This document shows positions 42,764 through 54,304 of a DNA stretch of 64,000 nucleotides, piece by piece. Made by a program: the position numbers and the translations under genes. The notes below the pieces were generated by a model that was not told the origin of the DNA, ran no database searches, and saw nothing but the letters and a program-made list of their open reading frames with translations. Origin of the DNA: Ctenosaura bakeri (taxonomy: Eukaryota; Chordata; Lepidosauria; Squamata; Iguanidae); assembly GCA_948474755.1 (NCBI GenBank), contig CAOLHI010002517.1, forward strand, positions 1-64,000, read 5' to 3'. Each line of letters opens with the position of its first letter. Position 1 is the first letter of the stretch.

Positions 42764-42949
42764 ATACTTTTTTTCTTAAATGGAAGATCTAGATTCCAAA
42801 TAGTTTCTTGCTTATGTTCTCTGAGCCTTTCAGAACTTTCATTTGGATCTATACTCTCCTATTAAGCAAACAAAACATTGCACAGAGCATCAAGCAGGTT
42901 AAATGAATGGAGTTATATGAAAGGCAGGTGGTGAGTGAAGAGGGAATGA

Positions 42950-43870
42950 ACCACAGCAATACAAGAACAGAGGAGGAGGAGGAGGAGGAGAGAGCAGTGT
43001 CCTTCTTCAACATGCTTGACATTTTTTTAATGAGATAACAACAACACAAATGTCAAAAATAACAACTGTGATAGCTTGGGAGTCCCATAGAAAGAAACAG
43101 CGTTTAGAATTCAGCAGCAAATTTTTAAAGGATCCAAAACCTGCTACATTCATATGTACTGAAACTCTTGTCCCATATGTTCACTCAGAACCGACTGTAT
43201 GAAGCAGCCCGGTGGAAATGTCCAGATCATGTGTGCCTTTTCGGACTGAAGTTAGGCTGGGTTCTTCGCAGGGTTTTGTCTTCTGATCATGATGGTGCCT
43301 GAATTTGAGCCTCAGAGAAAGCAGCAGACAACTCTTTGCAACAGGCAAGGAAGGCATACCTGCATGCCATGTGCCTTTTCTGTTCAAATCATCATTTGGT
43401 AGTTTCTTAGCTTTTGAATGGGTTCAAATGAAGTTTGAAATGCTTCCATTTAAGCAGAGAGCTACTGCCAATGATACCATTAAGCTAAAATATGCTGGCC
43501 TATTTAGTCATGCCCTTTGCCTGGAATGTGTCCCTCCCTCAGCCACAAATTTCTCCCAAATTGAATCTGGCCTTCAAACAGAGAGATGTTCTCCACCCTT
43601 GGTCAAGAGGCACATGACTTTGAATGTGAGAGTCATATGTTTGCACTTCATACGAGAAATGAGCTGCATCTTTTTCCTTTCAAAAGTTTCACTGATTACC
43701 ACCTGCACTCAGAAATGAGGCTTGGGAGTAATGGAATGGATTATCAAGTGTCCAATCTGCAAACAGGTTTCAAAGAGTGTTTTCAGGCCCAGAGCATGGA
43801 AAGGGAACTGCCAGAGGCATAAGGTTACCCAGTCACTTTACAGTCAAAAATCCCCCAGTTTGAAAATAAT
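42950..43870. other. No recognised gene; short GAG microsatellite
   Basis: A GAG triplet run at about 42972-42990 and otherwise unassigned sequence. The open frame at 43305-43718 (137 aa) has no recognisable domain. Nothing supports a gene. Confidence 0.5.
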
Positions 43871-43874
43871 GTCA

Positions 43875-44290
43875 TGCCCTGGATAACTTGCAATTCACAA
43901 ACTCCCGTCTGAGGTAGACAGTAGTGTTTATTTGTAGCAAAGCAAGCAATACAGCACACTTTTTATGAAGTTGCTGAGACTGAAGTGTACATGGCGCTCA
44001 AAAGTTTTATACCTTCACATACAAATTCAGACATGTAAATATGTGACTGGTAAGGATCATAAATTTAACATCACCCCACATTCTTAGACATTTCCCAGAC
44101 TCGCGGTTGTTTACCCATCTTTTATCCTTGAGGCAGATACATGTTTCCTGCCCCTTATCTCTGAACACTTGAAATTCTCACAACACTTTTTGGTGCATTT
44201 GTTTCCACCTGCTCTGATCTTCTTCCTCTTGTTGTCATATCCTATACCCTCTCCCCATCCTGTGGAATGTGCTATTTTCACAATAGGACA
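43875..44290 (-). mobile_element. LTR-like block, reverse orientation
   Basis: From TGTCATGCCCTGG to CAATAGGACA, with reversed polyA signal (GTTTATTTG near 43930) and reversed TATA-like TTTTATACC near 44004. Ends fit TG...CA, but no target duplication was seen. Confidence 0.45.
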
Positions 44291-44337
44291 TATTTATGGC
44301 TGAAAAGCATGATTGAAGGCACCCTGACTGGAAATTG

Positions 44338-45086
44338 TGTTGCCAGGTCACGCTGACCTAAGACATGTTCAGGTCATAAGTTCAGGGAGGACTAGTGGGG
44401 GAACCCAATGCTAATGGATTTATGTGAATCTTTTCAACACTCCAGTCTCTTTGTACTGCCGAATACGACAGGAGGCAAACTGCCCAGGTGAAGCAATCAG
44501 AGACCATCCCTTGACCTTGTCTTATGGAGATCTTCTCCATAACCCCCACCTGACCAAACATTAAGAGATTGTCATGACTCCCATCAACATTTTCTCACTC
44601 TGGAATTAAACAATCAGCCCATTCCAGACCCCTTTGCAGTCCCGTGAGAAAGGATTATAGCTTTGTCTATGCACCTCCTTCAAGATATGAAATAGGGTAT
44701 ATAAACCCTGGCGTCAACCCCAGGCACTTGTAGTATGTAGAATATATTGCCTCTGAGTGCCTCCACTGTGACTTCTTCTTCAGGACTGGTGACTATCAGC
44801 CTTTCCACCCAATCTCTCTCTATCCAACCTTTCTTGCCTCACTTTCCAATAACTCTGTAGGGTTCTTGAGAGTGTTTGATTTCTTGTGTGTTTGTTGATC
44901 CAAATAAAATACTTTGCTTAATTTTAAACTGGAGTCCTCTCTACAGTTAGCAGTGGTATACATAAGTTAAAAATCCTGCCATTATCCTCCTCTCTCAGGC
45001 CTCTTTTGAGCTATAATTCCCCCAAATTCTCAGGAGACACTGGCATTGCAGGTGGACCCTCACATCGCCCACCTTTTAGGGTAACA
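44338..45086 (+). mobile_element. LTR-like block, forward orientation
   Basis: Begins TGTTGCCAGG and ends TTAGGGTAACA, with TATA box GTATATAAACCC near 44696 and AATAAAAT near 44903 about 205 bp apart, as in U3-R of an LTR. Flanks do not give a target duplication. It is followed at once by LTR H. Possibly a distinct family. Confidence 0.5.
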
Positions 45087-45103
45087 CTCTCTACTGGAGA
45101 CAT

Positions 45104-46032
45104 TGTAGCAATGGGCAACAAAACAATGAACCTTTTGATACATTGGAATATGCAAGCAAGCTTCAGATACCATTACCCCCTTGGCAGACCCCGTTCTGGG
45201 GGATATAAAATTAATATCAAAAATATGCCAGAGAGGATGCCCGGGTGGATGCGTAGACAAATAGGTCAAGCAACCGGACATAGATCAAGGCCAGAAAAAT
45301 CCCCAGTCATGTTTCCCAAGGAGACCTCAGGCAAGTCACGTCCGAACAGAACAAAGTCCTCTGCCACAAAAGCCAACTTGAGGGGATTGCCAGGTTTTCC
45401 CCCTGTTGAGCAATGCTTGCATCGGCAAATCCTACAAAGGTGAGGTCCATTTACATGAACCAATCATGCAAGCCATCGAGTTGCTATTGTGTGGTATTCT
45501 CCTTTTGTTTCGACCATTGTTCTTCCTGGGAAAGGGTCTGCCCCCAAGGTACATTCTGCTCTATAAGCAGTCCCCCTTTCTGAGACCCTCTTCAGAGAAC
45601 TCCCTGCCACGCTAGCAGACTGGCACTCTGTTAGTCGAGGGCTCCCTTCAGCCGCCTCTCTTCCCTGAGCTCCTTCCTTCTCGCCGTTTCCCGGACTGAA
45701 GACTTCTGGACGGGTGCAGTATTACCATCCTTACAGCCTCTAGGCCTTGTTCTCTATAAGCTTTCAACTCTTTCCCTTCTCAATAGGCCTAGAGTGCATG
45801 AGTGAGTGACTGTGTTTGTGCAGGAGAACATCTTGTTAATAAAATTTGTTCATTGATACAATTGGCTGGATTTGGCTTGGTCTGACCCCATAAAAATTGG
45901 GTTGGAGGTCTCGCTAGGTTACCCTGCCCCTTGTTCTGCTTTAGCCAGTGCACCGCTAATTCCCCCAGTCTTTGCATTTTTGGAGCGAATCAAGGTGTCC
46001 CCCAGGGGACCCCCACAAGTCAGGGTAATAAT
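45104..46032 (+). mobile_element. Solo LTR H, diverged member of the LTR A family
   Basis: Its R-U5 part is clearly shared with LTR A and B (CTCGCTAGGTTACCCTGCC; CCCAGGGGACCCCC), TATA-like CTCTATAAGCAG near 45560 and AATAAAA near 45838. The U3 part is diverged. ACAT flanks it at 45100-45103 and 46033-46036 if the ends are TG and AT; edges are less sure than for other copies. Confidence 0.65.
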
Positions 46033-46036
46033 ACAT

Positions 46037-46915
46037 TGTTGCAACCAACAATTGGCATTTGACACTTTGTAGTGCTCTATCTAATTCTACCATTCCCTAT
46101 GCTGGCTACCCAACCTGTTCTAATACACCCAGCAGATGCCTTATGACGGGAGCCACGCACCCTAGCAGATAAGCAGGAGCAGTATCCTATTATTAGTTAA
46201 GGCTGTGAACTACCCTTCATGTTTTCAGACACAGAGGCAGTGAAAAAAGATAATGACAAGAATTAGCAACTTGGTTAAATGTAGCTCAGAAGAAACAGAT
46301 ACCCAATGCAATGCCTTTATGTCTGGTATGAGATCAGGGGAATGATTACACGGAAACAGCCTCCGGTGCTCTGTTTCCCTTTAGGATTTCAAAGTATCGG
46401 AGGATTCAGCCTTCCAAGTCACAGAGACAGAGGGTGAGTGCAATGGGGGAGAGCTTTGAGCTTCCAAAGGAAACGTTTATGAACCATCTGCCCTGTTGCC
46501 AAGGGTGACTGGATATGCTGGCTTAAAGAGCCTGGGAGTTGTAGTCTAAAAAGTAACCTGTCTTTTGCAGAGGAAGAGATGCTGAATTCCTAATTCTTTT
46601 ACATCACCCTGTCATAGTTGACTGGAAGAGGAGAGAAATAGTTCAGAGGTCAAGAAGCCATATAATCAGTCAGTAGATGAGAAAAACAAGACATGGAGAG
46701 AGATGCACAAAAGATTAGTTGGGATCCAGTTCCAAGAGTTCAGAGAGCAGGGAAGAAGCTCTGAGGTGACTTGGGCGTCTATTCCACAGAGCAGTTGACA
46801 GATGTTGCTTCCAGTGGTTGACATGTGTTTGTCCACTGCCTTATCTAGGCGGGCTGATTGTCCAGTGGGAACAGTTGAGGCAGCACCAATGGTTTTAAAG
46901 ATTAGATTGCTGGAC
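46037..46915. other. No recognised gene
   Basis: About 880 bp between LTR H and a CR1. No tRNA, SINE or coding feature recognised. Confidence 0.5.
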
Positions 46916-46919
46916 CAAA

Positions 46920-47690
46920 AAATAACAAAATGAATTTTAACTGGGAGAAATGTAGGATACTACACTTAGGAAGAAAGAATGAAATGCACAGATAGAGGAT
47001 GGGTGACACCTGGCTTGAAAACAGCGCGTACGAAAGGGAGTTAATTGGACAACAAGTTGACTATGAGTCAGCAGTGTGATGCGGCAGCTAAAAAAACCAA
47101 TGTGATTCTGGGCTGCATCAATAGTGTTGAGATCAAGGGAAGTAATAATGCTACTCTATTCTACTTTGGTTAGACTTCACTTGGAATACTGTGTTGGGCA
47201 TCACAATTCAAGAAGGATATTGACAAGCTGAAACATGACCAGAGGAAGGCAACCAAAATAGTGAAGGGTCTGGAAATCATGAAGCCCTATGAGGAGCAGT
47301 TTAGGGAGCTAGATATGTTTTGCCTAATGAAAAGAAGGTTAAGAGATGACATGATAGCCATGTTTAAATATTTGAAGGAATATCTTGAAGATGGAACAAG
47401 CTTGTTTTCAGCTGCTCCAGAGACTAGGACATGGAGCAATGGATTCAAACTACAGGAAAAGAGGTTTCACCTAAACATCAGGAAGAACTTCCTGGTGGTC
47501 AAAGCCAATCAACAGTGTAATATGCTGCCTTGGAGTGTGGTGGAATCACCTTCTTTTGGGGTTTTTAAAGAGAAGCTGAATAGCCATATACTGGGGGTGC
47601 TTTGAGTGTGTGTTCCTGCATCGCAGGGGGCTGGACTTAATAGCCATTGTGGTCTCTTCCAGTGATTCCAAGATTCTAAGAGGTGCTGAG
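46920..47690 (+). mobile_element. CR1 LINE, 3' 0.8 kb
   Basis: Forward CR1: decayed ORF2 end with TMSQQCDAAAKKTN-type sequence near 47060, RLHLEYCV-type sequence near 47175, and a readable frame 47261-47605 (MKGLEIMKPYEEQFRELDM ... KLNSHILGVL). Ends near GATTCCAAGATTCTAAG, a mutated CR1 tail. Confidence 0.9.
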
Positions 47691-48104
47691 CCCATCCCCA
47701 AAGATTCTTGTCCTGCTATCCCAGAGGGAGCCATGACACACTCATGGTTAACACGGAAGCAGATCAAGGGGCAGAACAGAGGAGGAGCAATGAACAGCAT
47801 CCTGACTCTACTGGTCAGGATTTGGTGCTTTTGCTGTTGGCACATCATTGGCTTCTGTCCAGGGATTCCATTTATTTATTCACTTATTAGTCTTCAATTC
47901 TAGCCATTAGATCTAAGGTCAGCGAATCCACTTACAGTTTTAGTCTGGGCTTCAAAGTAGCTCTCCAAGGGGCTGAACCTCTTTTGGTGCGGGTAGAGTT
48001 CAGTAGTATGACCAGCTCCTAAAAACAGGCAGATGGCATCAAATCAGGGAGGAAGAGAAGACAAACAAACAAACTGGAGAAGTCGGTTGCCCTGTGAAAA
48101 GGGC

Positions 48105-48492
48105 TTGGTCATTATTAACAGCTGATGCACTTCAGAGTGAAATATTTCTTTAAAAGCTGGTGAGCTGTAGAGTTGCAAATATACATTTTATATGGTTTAC
48201 ATGAATCAAGATGGTACCACCATTTTGTCTTAGTTGTTTCTGCATTTACACGTTTTATGAGTATTGCCCTGTGTTTGTCTTTATATTTGGAGTTTGTGAA
48301 GGAGTGTGACATTCTAGAATTGATCATCTGTTTCAATGCAACTAATAGAGCATTGTGTTCCTGCTCTCATTTTCTCCAGAATATTTTTTGCTGGGTGGAG
48401 GGACTGCCATTCTATCCGAGACTTTGTTTTCATTGATGGTATTAAGCCCTTTGCCAAGAAGTGAGATCTCTGAGGCTTCCTGGTTGTCCTTC
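48105..48492 (+). repeat. R spacer, copy 4
   Basis: TATTAACAGCTGATGCACTT, TTTAAAAGCTGGTGAGCTGT, CCCTGTGTTTGTCTTTATAT and AGAAGTGAGATCTCTGAGGC match copy 1 in order. Immediately upstream of the Glu-TTC gene. Confidence 0.75.
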
Positions 48493-48564
48493 TCCCTGGT
48501 GGTCTAGTGGTCAGGATTTGGCGCTTTCACCGCCACGGCCCGGGTTCGATTCCCGGCCAGGGAA
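48493..48564 (+). tRNA. tRNA-Glu (TTC), best copy
   Basis: 72 nt with all stems paired: TCCCTGG/CCAGGGA, TGGCG/CGCCA around CTTTCAC (TTC), T arm CCGGG-TTCGATT-CCCGG. Likely functional. Confidence 0.96.
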
Positions 48565-48752
48565 GGCTTTTGGCTTCCTCCCAGGGTGAATGTCCTACCA
48601 AGGGGTCTTTATAGTACTATATAGTCTTTATAGTACTATTCTACAGCAGCAAACTTCTTCCATTCCACTTTTTTTCACATCTTGAATCATTCATCCCAGG
48701 CTGATGGTGGATCTGCACACGAAAGGCACATGAAGGTCTTTTTTCCCCAACA

Positions 48753-48825
48753 GCTTTCTTAGCTCAGTAGGTAGCACATCAGCCTCGTAATCTGAAGGTC
48801 CTGCGTTTGAGCCTCGGAGAGGGTA
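48753..48825 (+). tRNA. Met-type tRNA with CGT anticodon, likely pseudogene
   Basis: Occupies the Met position 188 bp after Glu-TTC and keeps the Met body (TAGCTCAGTAGGTAGCAC; TAATCTGAAGGTCCTG), but the loop is CTCGTAA, giving CGT (Thr codon ACG) instead of CAT. C56 is T, the T stem CTGCG/CTCGG has one mismatch and the acceptor has several G-T pairs. Best read as a decaying Met gene. Confidence 0.75.
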
Positions 48826-48977
48826 CCTCTTTGCTTTTGTAAGGGGGAGACACACTGGGTCCTGCCACCCTTTCTCAGAACGGACAAAAGAGAGGCTCCA
48901 CAAGGTAGGCCTTCGTTGTCTAGGGCAGGTGGAGGCGGGCACATTCTAGATAGTCCACATGCTAAAATTAAAAAATA

Positions 48978-49272
48978 CATAGAATCATAGAATCATAGAG
49001 TTGGAATGGACCACAGGGGCCATCGAGTCCAACCCCCTGCCATGCAAGAACCGACATCAAACAGTCCCAACAGATGGCCATCCAGACTCTGCTTAAAAAC
49101 CTCCAAAGAAGAAGACTCCACCACACTCTGAAGCAGCATATTCCACTGCTGGACAGCTCAAGAAGTTCTTCCTGAGGTTCAGGTGGAACCTCTTTTCCTG
49201 TAGCTTGAATCCATTGCCCCTTGTCCTAGTCTCTCGAGCAGCGGAAAACAGGCCTGTTCCCTCTTCGATGTG
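48978..49272 (-). mobile_element. CR1 LINE 3' end
   Basis: CATAGAATCATAGAATCATA marks the CR1 terminus at the left, then GAGTCCAACCCCCTGCCATG and the end of ORF2. It stops at a GATA microsatellite. Confidence 0.92.
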
Positions 49273-49275
49273 ATT

Positions 49276-49324
<49 letters not shown>
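49273..49324 (+). repeat. GATA microsatellite
   Basis: About 12 tandem GATA units (GATTGATAGATAGATA...), at the broken edge of the CR1 fragment. Confidence 0.97.
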
Positions 49325-49692
49325 AACAGATAGACAAATAAATAAATATTTTAGAAAAATGTAAAAATGCCAACAATATATGGTCAAATAGCCATTTCCA
49401 GTTTTATCTGAGGGTGAGGAAGAGATTACGACAAATCCTCTATTCCTCTTTTGCTTCCAGACATGTAAAAGGAAGCTTTTCTAGGCTCAGATTAAAGGGA
49501 GGGCTAGAAAGTGCTCCAAGGCAGCTGAAAGACCCCAATGAACCAACTCATCAGTTTGTCCAGGACTGACCAAGAACCTTGATTCTTGCTTTGCATATGG
49601 GAAGACTGGGACGTGAGTCCTCAACAAGCCAGTTTCTGTGTTGGAGACAAGTCCTGTTGGAAGGTGGAACAATAGGAGGGGAACATCTTTGC

Positions 49693-49704
49693 CTTTCCCT
49701 GGTG
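49693..49704 (+). pseudogene. tRNA-Glu stump
   Basis: TTCCCTGGTGGCCC: the first 10 bases of a Glu gene followed by unrelated sequence. The preceding ~130 bp (TTGATTCTTGCTTTGCATAT; CAACAAGCCAGTTTCTGTG) matches the 5' flank of the Glu-CTC genes at 32386 and 40177, which supports the reading. Confidence 0.6.
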
Positions 49705-50211
49705 GCCCTTATCTTTCCCACACACACCCATCCCCATTTTTTAAAAAATAGTGAAAACTGAAGAGGCTGCAGGGGACAATCAGCCATACTTTTTGTGAGC
49801 CCTGACCTGTATTCGTTCTCCAAATGTCCTCTTGTTTTTCTAACATTAATTATTAATTAATTTTCTAATTAATATATTTTTAAATGTTATTTTTCCTAAG
49901 AGGTTTTGGAAATCCCTCCCCACCGGGAATGAAAACAATCTGGGGTAATTGCCCATCTTGGCCCCTAGATGGCAGGAGAGTCTAATTTATTCTTTTAGTC
50001 AGTCATTGTGTGTGAGTGGAGATGAGCTAAAGCAGGATTTTTAAAAGTAGAGGGGGGAATGGGTGGGCGGGTTACACCTTTTTCCTCAAATATCCAGTGC
50101 TGGAACTGGGTGTAGTTGCAGGCCTCCTCAAGATTTCTTTCTGTGCTGAACACTGACACACATTGCTGCTATAGGATAAGCTTTATTAGTGGTAGCAGTA
50201 CAGGGATTATC

Positions 50212-50460
50212 ATAGAATCATAGAAACATAGAGCTGGAAGAGATCACAATGGCCACCAAGTCCAACCCTCTGCCATGCAGGAACAAACACTCAAAGCACC
50301 CCCAGCAAATGGCCATCCAGCCTCTGCTTAAAAAGCTCCAAAGAAGGAGACTCCACCACACTCCCAGACAGCATTTTCCACTGTCAAATGGCTCTGTCAG
50401 GAAGTTCTTCCTGATGTGTAGGTGACATCTCTTTCTGTAGTTTCAGATCATTCGGTCAAC
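50212..50460 (-). mobile_element. CR1 LINE 3' end
   Basis: TCATAGAATCATAGAAACAT at the left, CCAACCCTCTGCCATGCAGG, then the ORF2 end up to TTTCAGATCA. 5'-truncated. Confidence 0.92.
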
Positions 50461-50568
50461 CAAAGCAGGGGCGGGGGTTGATTGAATAGAGTGTTATTTT
50501 CCTTATTAGCCTGGTAGGGGTGGACAAGAAACCCAATACCACTTCTGAGAGGGATCAGAGAGTGGAAC

Positions 50569-51478
50569 TGTTACTGCAGGTTAGGTCTCCTTGGAGATAG
50601 CATAAAGATATCACTTTGATATCATAATTTGGCTGTCTTCTACCACCCTTCTCCATGTGTTTGTGAGGCCCCCGGACAAGCACAGAACTAGGCTCAGCCA
50701 TCAAAAGCTGTAATATCCCAAGACAATACAGGCAGGCCAGAAGTAGCCAGATCACCGCTTTAGGAGACCTCTCTGCAAACACCCTCATTATGTATGCATG
50801 CTGTTTACATAGGACTCCCTGCCCGAGGCAGGCACCCTGGCAAGCTGAATACTCAATTGCCAAGCACTCTGCATTTGCATACAGTCTACCTCTTTGTTAA
50901 TTCGGACTTAACTCAATCATGCTAAATTTTGACCTTTCCAAAGCTTTGTCTTGCACCCGAAACTCATTGTTTTCCCCAGGGACAGAATAGCCTACAGTTA
51001 CATTTCTCCCTATAAAAACCCCTGATTCCGAGACCATCCTTGGATCGCTCCCGAGTTCCAGACTGCCTTGCTGCCACTTTGCTTGGCGAGCTTCCCCTCA
51101 GCTCCACGTGTTGAGATACATTGAACCGCAACATCACTCTCTATCTTCTTTCCGGGCTTCAGGAACTGGTTTCGTATCACCCGAATCAACTATCCCTCTG
51201 AAAATCCCACTATCATACTCACACCTTTATTTTCCTTAGTTATCTGTGTGCGTGTGTTGCTTACATTGTGTGCCTGTATTTAATAAAGATCATTCATTAT
51301 TTCCAACACGATTTGCTTCTTGACTTGGCCTGACCCCGTAAACATTGGGTTACAAGATCCTGCTGTATTACCCTGCCTCTCGTAGTGCCAACCAGTGCTC
51401 TTGACTGATTTCCCCATCTTGTATAATTGTAAGGTTATTAAAGTGTCCCTCCCGGGACCCCCAGTAAACAGGGTAACA
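50569..51478 (+). mobile_element. Solo LTR G
   Basis: 910 bp from TGTTACTGCAGG to GGGTAACA, LTR A family: TATA CCCTATAAAAACC near 51010, AATAAAG near 51281, U5 end CCTCCCGGGACCCCC. Flanks GAAC and GAGC match at three of four bases, fitting an old 4-bp target duplication. Very like LTR D in sequence. Confidence 0.85.
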
Positions 51479-51873
51479 GAGCCCTGAGGGGAAAACAGAC
51501 TTTTGGGTTGTGTGGGCCAAAGATAGAGAATGTTCCATTGGAGAAACACTGAGGTGTTTAAAGAGTCTATTCAATCATCTGTGTTAAAAGAGTAATTTTG
51601 TTTTGAATATTTCTGAATACTCAATACTTTTTCCCTTGTTTGTTATCCTAATGAAGATTTTACCCTATTTTTATATAAGCATAGTCTCCATGGAGCATTT
51701 CCTTCAACTTTATTTCAAGAACACACTACCATAATTTGTCCATTTCTTTTGGTGGTAACCCTTAACAAGCTTTGCTCTTTTGTCCCCAGAGGTTGGGGGC
51801 ACTGAGGAAAGCTTGATTAGTACATGAATCGATTCCAGCCAAAGCTTCCATCTCACAGCCCTGGGAAAAAGAT

Positions 51874-51946
51874 CGACAAGGGTGGGATTTGAACCCACGC
51901 ATGCAGAGCACAATAGATTAGCAGTCCATCACCTTCACCACTCGGC
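51874..51946 (-). pseudogene. tRNA-Ser (GCT), 5' end deleted
   Basis: Reverse-strand Ser with intact 3' acceptor, T arm, long variable arm and GCT loop, but the sequence stops at CACTCGGC. The 5' acceptor strand and part of the spacer to Asn are missing compared with 62038-62119. Last gene of unit Q4. Confidence 0.85.
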
Positions 51947-51961
51947 TGGGTCCCCCACAGC

Positions 51962-52035
51962 CATCCCTGGGTGGGCTCGAACCACCATTCTTCTGGTTAA
52001 CAGCCAGACGCGCTCACCCATTGCGCCACAGAGAC
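51962..52035 (-). tRNA. tRNA-Asn (GTT)
   Basis: 74 nt reverse: D arm and CTGTTAA loop intact, T arm GGTGG-TTCGAGC-CCACC paired, acceptor with a G1-T72 wobble. Likely functional. Confidence 0.93.
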
Positions 52036-52263
52036 CTGGCTGCAGGGCACCCTTAAAGCCTCTGGGGTTTCATGGCTGGGTGTAGACCCATGACAAACCA
52101 GTAGACAAGCCATTGAAATTCCCTTTCTGCAACTGAGCAGAGTGGCCACAAACCTTGGCTGCAGGGTTCTATCTCACTCCCCACTTGAACTGAGGCTTCA
52201 TGGCTGGGCACTGATCTGGGACAAAGCAGCTAACAAGCTATGGAAGTTCCCCTTCCCTCACTG

Positions 52264-52335
52264 AGCAGAGTGGCGCAGCGGGAGTGTGCTGGGCCCATAA
52301 CCCAGAGGTCGATGGATCGAAACCATCCTCTGCTA
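52264..52335 (+). tRNA. tRNA-iMet (CAT), initiator
   Basis: 72 nt: AGCAGAG/CTCTGCT, CTGGG/CCCAG around CCCATAA, T arm GATGG-ATCGAAA-CCATC. One D-stem wobble (GTGT). The gap to Asn is 228 bp, twice the usual, because of a local duplication that also copied the first bases of iMet (about 52133-52147). Confidence 0.95.
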
Positions 52336-52647
52336 GGTGACTATGTTGTTTTTTTCCTTTTGCCTCCAGCATCCCAGCAGACAGAAGGAGAATATTTCTG
52401 CTGCTGACAGGATGAGTTACACTCTCAGCTAAAAATGTGTACCTGCTCTCCTCTCTGGCAAGAGACACATAAATAGCCGCATTGTGCTTTAGAAGTGTTG
52501 CCTCTGCGCCAAGCAGTCAAATGGAGATTTTCTTTTCCCAGGCTGAATCCTCAACCATTAGGAGATGACTCAGCTTCTGAGAGGTTCCTGACAGCTTTGC
52601 TTTCCTTGCAGGGTTTTCCTACAGGAAGGCAAAGGCTTTCCTCAGTT

Positions 52648-52718
52648 GCACCAGTGGTGTAGAGGCATCATGTGAGGTTCCCAATCTTGTGATCTGGGTT
52701 CAAGTCCTGGCTGGTGCA
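52648..52718 (+). tRNA. tRNA-Gly (CCC), weakened stem
   Basis: 71 nt: acceptor GCACCAG/CTGGTGC intact, loop TTCCCAA (CCC). The anticodon stem TGAGG/TCTTG has three G-T pairs and the T stem CTGGG/CCTGG two. Possibly still folded, but weaker than 21642. Confidence 0.82.
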
Positions 52719-53171
52719 CCTTGCCTTCTTACTTTTTCCTTCCAAGAGCCAGCCAGTCCAAATTGATAGCCCATCTCCTCCAGTAAGTGACATATAGTCC
52801 CAACACTGTTGGGATTGAGACCCATTCTCAAAGAGAAGAAGAAAGCTTGTCAAAAGTGTTTGTGTTGCTGTTGTTGTTTTAAAAAAGGTCCTTCCTAGTT
52901 TTATTGGTGAAAACAAAGAAAAGAAGGCAGAAGCTTTGGAACAAGCTCCATTCCAATGGACAATTCCCAGTTTAAATTCCAGTGTGGAAGCTACTGAGGT
53001 AGAACAGATGGGGATGTGGTTGTCCTGAGACAACTGTCCTGCCTTAGAGAGAGGAAACCTCTTCAGGGGACGGTCAGCAGCGAGGCCAGGAAATGGAGGA
53101 GAAGGTGGGCTCTGGAGCTTCTGTGGGTTCCAGTTCCAGTCTCCATTAAGGTCTCCTTTTCACCTCTGAGC

Positions 53172-53241
53172 TGAAAAGGAAAGGTTGGTTCACCAACCTC
53201 TTAACAATGGGCTCAGCATGCTCTCCCTGTGCCACTCTGCT
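53172..53241 (-). pseudogene. tRNA-iMet pseudogene
   Basis: Reverse initiator remnant: CAGAGTGGCACAGGGAGAGC is clear, the CAT triplet is kept in GCCCATTGTTAAG, but the anticodon stem and T arm are lost. Confidence 0.65.
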
Positions 53242-53892
53242 GCACGAAGGAAAGTGAACATGTAGGGCCTTGCCAGCCTGTTTGGTAGAGAGCAGTGCCC
53301 GGACATGGAACTTCAGGCTGTGCCAGGCTGAAAGGACAGCACTGTCCAGGTCTTTGTGGTGGTGCTGGTTAACATATCTTGACATGGCTTATCAATTGTG
53401 GCTTGTCAGTCTGCTTGGTTTTAAGCCCTTTCTTATAACTCAAACTGGAATAAAATGCAATTCACTCTTACCAACTGGTATATACCCAGTGGACATATTT
53501 GGCCTTCTCACTTCACTAGGTAACCAGCTGGGGGAGAAAGGGATTGTAGTGGCAGTAGCAGTCATTGTTATTCCTTGTGAGAATTTAGTGGAGGAATCTC
53601 TCCAGTCTCTGCCTGAGACTGACAACCCAGCTCCGTGAAATCTCCCCTTTCCCCCCAGTGTGAAATCTCAGGAGTCCCACGCAAGATACAGAGTGCTATC
53701 AGCTTCCTTCTCTCAGGCTCACCTTCAGGACTTTTGCATTATCAGCCAGACACATGGCCTAGCTACCTGCTTTATTAAGAAGGCTACAGAGGGAAAAACA
53801 GGCCAGAAGCCTTTCGTCTACAAATTCACTTTGACACTTTTGGAGTAGCTGAACAACCTGAAAAGAAGATAAGAAGGAAGGAAGGAAAAACC

Positions 53893-53963
53893 TTCCCTGG
53901 CTGGGAATCGAACTTGGCCATGGGACTGGGAACGCCAAATCCTAACCACTAGACCACCAGGAA
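53893..53963 (-). pseudogene. tRNA-Glu-derived pseudogene with CCC anticodon
   Basis: Reverse Glu body (GTCTAGTGGTTAGGATTTGG; TTCGATTCCCAGCCAGGGAA) whose loop reads TTCCCAG, a Gly anticodon. The anticodon stem has a C-C mismatch, and one base is missing before the T arm. Leftmost member of the Glu-R-Glu-Met unit at 53.9-55.3 kb. Confidence 0.78.
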
Positions 53964-54304
53964 TGGATAAAAAGGTTTGTGCCTAGTCTTCCTTCACCCA
54001 ACAGGCCTTGTTTGCAATACGAATTGGGACAAAGAAGGACTTGCCACCCATACAATTGCAGCGGCCCTCTGAGGAGTCACATGCAAAGCAAATACAAAGT
54101 GGCCAGGTTCTTTATTTTCACAAACAACCAGCTGAAATTATTTAAGTTTCTTCTTCCCCCCGCCCTTTTTTGGCAAGCTCTTCACTTCTCTGGGTACATG
54201 CACACTAAATAAACCCTTGTTAGCCTTATCCTCATTAGATCAAGAACCCAGATAATCAATTTTGACTGGCTACACCCTCTTTGGCCCTTGGAAGGTCAAA
54301 TTAA

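Noticed and set aside
47805..47875. tRNA-Glu (TTC)-like sequence
   Set aside because: GGTCAGGATTTGGTGCTTTTG resembles the D and anticodon region, but acceptor and T arm cannot be found. Too weak to list.
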